Of a DNA stretch of 64,000 bases, positions 60,978 to 64,000 are shown in pieces. Position 1 is the stretch's first letter; each line of letters opens with the position of its first letter. The translations under genes and the position numbers were made by a program. This stretch comes from Tersicoccus sp. Bi-70 (lineage in GTDB: Bacteria; Actinomycetota; Actinomycetes; Actinomycetales; Micrococcaceae): assembly GCF_001968825.1 (NCBI RefSeq), contig NZ_MIEU01000016.1, forward strand, positions 124,001-188,000. The letters are read 5' to 3'. The notes beneath the pieces were generated by a model. The model saw only the letters and a list, made by a program, of their open reading frames with translations. It was not told where the DNA came from and did not search any database.

Positions 60978-61625
60978 ATGACCACGATCGGATTCATCGG
61001 AAGCGGAAACATCGGCTCGACCCTGGCGAAGCTGGCGGTCGACCACGGCTACGACGTCGTGATGAGCAACTCGCGCGGACCGGAGACCCTCGAGTCCCTG
61101 GTGGCCGAGCTCGGGCCGCACGCCCGGGCCGAGCGCGCGGACGAGGCGGCCCGCCTGGCGGACATCGCCGTCGTCACCATCCCGCTGAGCGCGTACCGGG
61201 ACGTCCCGGTGGGCACCCTGGCCGGCAAGGTCGTCATCGACACCAACAACTACTACCCGCAGCGTGACGGGCAGATGCCGGAGCTGGACGCCGAGGAGAC
61301 CACGACGAGCGAGCTGCTGCAGGAGCACCTGCCGGAGTCGCACGTCGTCAAGGCGTTCAACCACATCCACTTCAAGGACCTCGGCACGCAGGGCGAGCCA
61401 GAGGGCACGTCCGGGCGCCGGGCGCTGGCGATCGCCGGCGACGACGAGGCCGCCAAGGCGCAGGTCAGCGCGCTGATCAACGAGTTCGGCTTCGACGTCG
61501 TCGACGCCGGACCGCTCGCCGAGGGCTGGCGCTACCAGCGCGACACCGAGGCGTACGTCGACCGGTACGACGCCGACGGCCTGCGCACCGCGCTCGGCAA
61601 CGCGAAGCGCTACCGCGACATGTGA
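60978..61625 (+). CDS. NADPH-dependent F420 reductase-like protein
   Basis: 215 aa Rossmann protein. The loop IGFIGSGNIGSTLAKLAVDH and VVMSNSRGPETL match the F420:NADP oxidoreductase/ProC-like group. VVIDTNNYYPQRDG and HVVKAFNHIHFKDLG follow. It may reduce or bind NADP with F420 or another partner. ATG 60978 is chosen from the conserved TTIGFIGSGN start; no clear ribosome-binding site is seen. Confidence 0.85.
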   Translation: MTTIGFIGSGNIGSTLAKLAVDHGYDVVMSNSRGPETLESLVAELGPHARAERADEAARLADIAVVTIPLSAYRDVPVGTLAGKVVIDTNNYYPQRDGQMPELDAEETTTSELLQEHLPESHVVKAFNHIHFKDLGTQGEPEGTSGRRALAIAGDDEAAKAQVSALINEFGFDVVDAGPLAEGWRYQRDTEAYVDRYDADGLRTALGNAKRYRDM

Positions 61626-61639
61626 TCTCCCGCTTCACC

Positions 61640-61712
61640 CGCCAGCTCGTCAACAGATGCTCCATCGAGGCCCTCCGGGGACCCGGATGCGACATCCATT
61701 GACGAGCTGGCG
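61640..61712. repeat. 73-bp palindromic intergenic element, copy 4
   Basis: Runs from CGCCAGCTCG to CGAGCTGGCG. The left arm continues TCAACAGATGCTCCATCG (arm B), the right arm complement TCAATGGATGTCGCATCC (arm A). It lies between the convergent F420-reductase-like and crcB genes, 14 nt after one stop and 12 nt before the other. Confidence 0.9.
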
Positions 61713-61724
61713 TCGTTCTGCGGG

Positions 61725-62105
61725 TCAGAGGGCGCCGGTGAGCCCCAGGCCGATCGCCGCCGCTGCCACCGTCAGCACCGCCGTCCCGACCGCGTTGCCG
61801 GCCGCGGCGAGGCGCCGGCGGCCCTGGGCCAGCCGCACCGTCTCCACGCTCGCCGTGCTGAAGGTCGTGTAGCCGCCGAGCAGGCCACCGCCGAGCACCA
61901 GGACCCAGGCCCGGTCCAGCCCGTGGGCCGCCGCCAGACCGGTGATGACCCCGAGCAGCAGCGAGCCGGTGACGTTGATCAGCACGGTCGCCCACGGGAA
62001 GGTGCCGCGGGTGCGGGACCGGACCAGACCGTCGACGACGAATCGCAGGGCCGCGCCCACGCCTCCGGCCGCGGCGATGCCGAGGAACAGGGCCGGGCCG
62101 ATCAC
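61725..62105 (-). CDS. crcB: Fluoride channel CrcB/Fluc, subunit 1
   Basis: 126 aa with four membrane helices. The Fluc pore motif GGYTTFSTASVETVRL (phenylalanine box) and the conserved Asn in WATVLINVTGSLLLG are present, as is GGVGAALRF. The GTG start overlaps the stop of the second copy as GTGA. Together with its neighbour it forms a typical paired, probably heterodimeric, fluoride exporter. No fluoride riboswitch is visible upstream. Confidence 0.93.
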   Translation of the reverse strand: MIGPALFLGIAAAGGVGAALRFVVDGLVRSRTRGTFPWATVLINVTGSLLLGVITGLAAAHGLDRAWVLVLGGGLLGGYTTFSTASVETVRLAQGRRRLAAAGNAVGTAVLTVAAAAIGLGLTGAL

Positions 62106-62632
62106 GACGTCGCCCCGTCGCCGTGCTCGGCCGGTGCCGTCCCGCGTTCGGAGCGGTGCGCCCCCGCCGCGGCGGTCGCGATGCCCGCCCATGCCGCTGC
62201 CGTCCCGACGACCACACTGCCCGCCGCGTAGAGCAGCGCCGTGCCGGTCGCGGTCCCGGCCAGCTGGGCGGTGTCGACGGCGAGCGCGCTGTAGGTCGTG
62301 AAGCCCCCGAGCACGCCCGTGCCGATCCCGAGCCGCGCCGCTCGGCGGCCGCCCTCGTCCGGCCCGCGCCGGGCCAGGAACTCGAGCAGCCAGCCGAGCA
62401 CGAACGCGCCGACGACGTTGATGCCGAAGATGGTCAGGGGGAAGCCGTGAGGCGGCGCGGGGAACGTCAGGGCCAGCGCCTCGCGCACACCGGTACCGAC
62501 CATCCCGCCGAGGGCGACGAGGAGGACCCACCGCATCCGCAGGTGCACCGGGCGGCGGGCGGCCGCCGCCTGCGGGTTCTCACCGACGGGCCCGGCACCG
62601 GTGGCGCCCGACGCCGCGCGCTCCGCCCTCAC
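62102..62632 (-). CDS. crcB: Fluoride channel CrcB/Fluc, subunit 2
   Basis: 176 aa. After a hydrophilic N-terminus (about 32 residues), MRWVLLVALGGMVGTGVREA begins the Fluc core. The Asn motif is IFGINVVGAFVLGWLLEF and the phenylalanine-box region is GGFTTYSALAVD, with Tyr in place of one Phe. The hydrophilic C-terminal tail is long. The GTG start overlaps the UspA-gene stop as GTGA, so the three genes form one operon. Confidence 0.92.
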   Translation of the reverse strand: MRAERAASGATGAGPVGENPQAAAARRPVHLRMRWVLLVALGGMVGTGVREALALTFPAPPHGFPLTIFGINVVGAFVLGWLLEFLARRGPDEGGRRAARLGIGTGVLGGFTTYSALAVDTAQLAGTATGTALLYAAGSVVVGTAAAWAGIATAAAGAHRSERGTAPAEHGDGATS

Positions 62633-63204
62633 GCGCGAGTCCGCGGGCGGTCGGCGGCCGCGGTGACGCCCGGGCTCGGCACCACGAGCACCGGCACCGT
62701 CTGGCGGTGCGCCAGATGGGTGGCGACCGACCCCTCGAAGAACTCGCGCACCCCGGCGCGGAAGGACCGGTCGGCCGTCCCGACGACGATCAACTGCGCG
62801 CCGACGGCCGCGGCCACGGCGGTCAGCACCTCGGCCGGGTCACCGGGCAGGAGGCGGATGGCGGGGTCGAGGTCACGGTCGGCTCGCAGCGCGGCCACCC
62901 GCGCCTCGAGCAGGGTGCGCAGCCGGGGGCGGGCGTCGTCGTCCTGCTCGTCCGGGTCGAGCGCGACGACCGGCGCCTCCGGATCGGCGGCCGAGCGCGG
63001 GTCGGCCGGCAGGTGGGTCGGGTCGGCGGCGACGAGGATGAGCGGGGCGCCCAGCCGGGCGGCGAAGTCCGCGGCGGTGTCGAGCACGACGGCGGGCTGG
63101 CGGTCGGTGACGCCGACGACGACGGGGCCGGGTCGACCGCCGGGCCGGGGGTCGAGAGACGGCGAGCCGGGAACCGGTGAGTCCTGCGGGGGTGAGGCGG
63201 GCAC
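62629..63204 (-). CDS. Universal stress protein (UspA) family
   Basis: 191 aa with a single Usp domain after a proline-rich N-terminus. PVVVGVTDRQPAVVLDTAAD starts the fold and the ATP-binding motif is GTADRSFRAG...GSVATHLAHRQTVPVLVVP. GTG 63204 follows AGGAG and is preferred over the ATG at 63375, which would add 57 unstructured residues. It is the first gene of an operon with two crcB genes; the link to fluoride stress is an inference. Confidence 0.82.
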   Translation of the reverse strand: MPASPPQDSPVPGSPSLDPRPGGRPGPVVVGVTDRQPAVVLDTAADFAARLGAPLILVAADPTHLPADPRSAADPEAPVVALDPDEQDDDARPRLRTLLEARVAALRADRDLDPAIRLLPGDPAEVLTAVAAAVGAQLIVVGTADRSFRAGVREFFEGSVATHLAHRQTVPVLVVPSPGVTAAADRPRTRA

Positions 63205-63449
63205 GGGTGCTCCTGTCCGGGGTGACGGGGCGGCCCGGGTCAGGGCAGCCCGATGACGGGACAGGGACCGTTGTCGGACCGCGCGATCACCGGTGCGGCC
63301 GAGGTTGGGGACGGCGGGCCCCACCGCCGTGACGCCGTCGGACCGGCCGGAGCGCGAACGCGGCGTCGTTCCCATTCAACCACCGACCGCGAGCAGAGGC
63401 CGCGCACCGAGGCCGCGCACGGAAGTCGCCGCAGGCCGCCCGGACGCAC

Positions 63450-63517
63450 CGATGGCGCCGGCCCGGGTGGGTCGGCGCCATCGACGCGTTGGTCGGCATC
63501 CGGGTGGTCGGATGCCG
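63450..63517. terminator. Hairpin cluster in the gap before the UspA gene
   Basis: The stretch 63205-63550 has no gene. It holds an 11-bp perfect stem (63450-63460 with 63473-63483), an 8-bp stem (63494-63501 with 63510-63517) and two copies of GGCTCCGGGAGCTC (63524-63552 region). These follow the minus-strand gene that ends at 63551, so termination is the simplest reading. I see no fluoride riboswitch. Confidence 0.5.
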
Positions 63518-63550
63518 GTCGGTCGGCTCCGGGAGCTCGGCTCCGGGAGC

Positions 63551-64000
63551 TCAGTCGGCGACGATGAGCGTCTCCTGGACGACCTCGGCGCGCCCGTCGG
63601 CGACGAGCGGGGCGAGCAGGTCGGCCAGGTCGCCCATCGACTCGTCCACCTCGAGGGCCACCGGGTAGGAGGCGACGAGCAGCGCGAGCAGCTGGCTGAG
63701 CGCGAAGGACGGGTTGTGCGCCGTCGTGTCGTAGCCCAGCAGCACGTCGGTCGGCTCGTTCTCCGGCGCATCCAGCGCGGGATTGTCCGGCGGCGCGGGC
63801 GCGTAGCTGATCGCGAAGGCGGTGATGGCCCCCTTCGTCCGGAGCACGACCGCACCGTGGGCGCCGGCGGCCTCACCGAGGAACAGCTGGTTGACGCGCC
63901 CCACGGACAGCTCGGCAGGCGGATCCCACTGGTGCACCGCCCGGTAGAAGTCCCACAGGGCCGTCGTCAGCTCGACCGAGCCGGTGGCCAGGTCCTCGAT
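63551..64000 (-). CDS. Hypothetical protein, 5' end outside the window
   Basis: At least 150 codons read through to the window edge; the frame stays open past the GTG at 63937 (upstream residues IEDLATGSVELTTALWDFYR), so the start is not visible. Segments include PPAELSVGRVNQLFLGEAAG and VVLRTKGAITAFAISYAPAP. DVLLGYDTTAHNPSFALSQL follows, and the C-terminus is EVVQETLIVAD. I do not recognise the family; it is soluble and mildly acidic. Confidence 0.65.
   Translation of the reverse strand: MEDLATGSVELTTALWDFYRAVHQWDPPAELSVGRVNQLFLGEAAGAHGAVVLRTKGAITAFAISYAPAPPDNPALDAPENEPTDVLLGYDTTAHNPSFALSQLLALLVASYPVALEVDESMGDLADLLAPLVADGRAEVVQETLIVAD

Noticed and set aside
62633-63550. Fluoride riboswitch upstream of the crcB operon
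   Set aside because: I looked for the conserved GGnGATGG start and the downstream CTGATGACGCCTAC-like segment on the minus strand and found neither; the hairpins present do not match that fold.

Overview
This 64 kb window is chromosomal DNA of a very GC-rich Gram-positive bacterium (Actinomycetota). Evidence: heavy GC bias at third codon positions, many GTG starts, dense 4-bp stop/start overlaps (GTGA, ATGA), TAG-type -10 boxes that often sit 6-7 nt before the start codon (leaderless mRNAs), the rpsB-tsf-pyrH-frr-cdsA cluster with a divergent M23-family gene, a leucine/branched-chain acid operon laid out like the mycobacterial bkd-accD1-accA1-fadE19-maoC-citE locus, HtaA and DivIVA-repeat proteins, and no sign of plasmid or prophage genes. 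The genus cannot be fixed from the sequence; a Micrococcales-like organism is a guess.

Layout. 1-11.6 kb: one minus-strand, translationally coupled operon for branched-chain keto-acid oxidation (bkdA, bkdB, bkdC, accD, accA, acyl-CoA dehydrogenase, MaoC, quinone oxidoreductase, CitE), with a divergent Lrp/AsnC regulator and a perfect CRP-type operator over the operon promoter. 12.3-14.6 kb: acetate symporter (actP) with its DUF485 partner, behind a second CRP-core site. 14.9-20.3 kb: translation and cell-envelope operon rpsB-tsf-pyrH-frr-cdsA plus a four-repeat DivIVA-like protein. 20.5-28.3 kb: M23-like protein, glutaryl-CoA dehydrogenase-like enzyme behind a 22-bp perfect palindrome, tRNA(CAT), glycosyltransferase, CDP-alcohol transferase, DMT transporter, holin-like membrane protein, SDR-DUF2867 fusion. 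28.4-44.7 kb: single genes and short pairs (GCS2 ligase, ZIP transporter, hydrolases, regulators, TRIC channel, M20 amidohydrolase, epimerase/TetR pair, HtaA protein, an internally deleted P450, MFS, rhodanese/AKR, 3-hydroxyacyl-CoA dehydrogenase/epoxide hydrolase). 44.7-47.4 kb: a frameshifted DHA2 drug exporter and a helix-hairpin-helix protein. 47.5-53.3 kb: tRNA-Asn, dnaG, a membrane-anchored unknown, dgt and dusB as a minus-strand group. 53.4-64 kb: SDR, CPBP protease, LysR/putA pair, NmrA-like and F420-reductase-like genes, a crcB pair, a UspA protein, and an unknown gene running off the end.

The most unusual signal is a family of five intergenic palindromic elements, each exactly 73 bp between CGCCAGCTCG and CGAGCTGGCG, with two distinguishable arms, both orientations and one variant subtype. 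All sit at gene 3' ends, and three lie within 1.8 kb near 60-61.7 kb. I do not recognise them as a named family. Other regulatory logic can be read directly: two CRP-type sites link branched-chain acid and acetate use, paired TetR operators lie 30 bp apart around a divergent promoter, and at least seven genes appear to be transcribed as leaderless messages. Two genes look broken: a cytochrome P450 lacking roughly 60 internal codons with a frame change, and an MFS exporter with a one-base frameshift at a G run.
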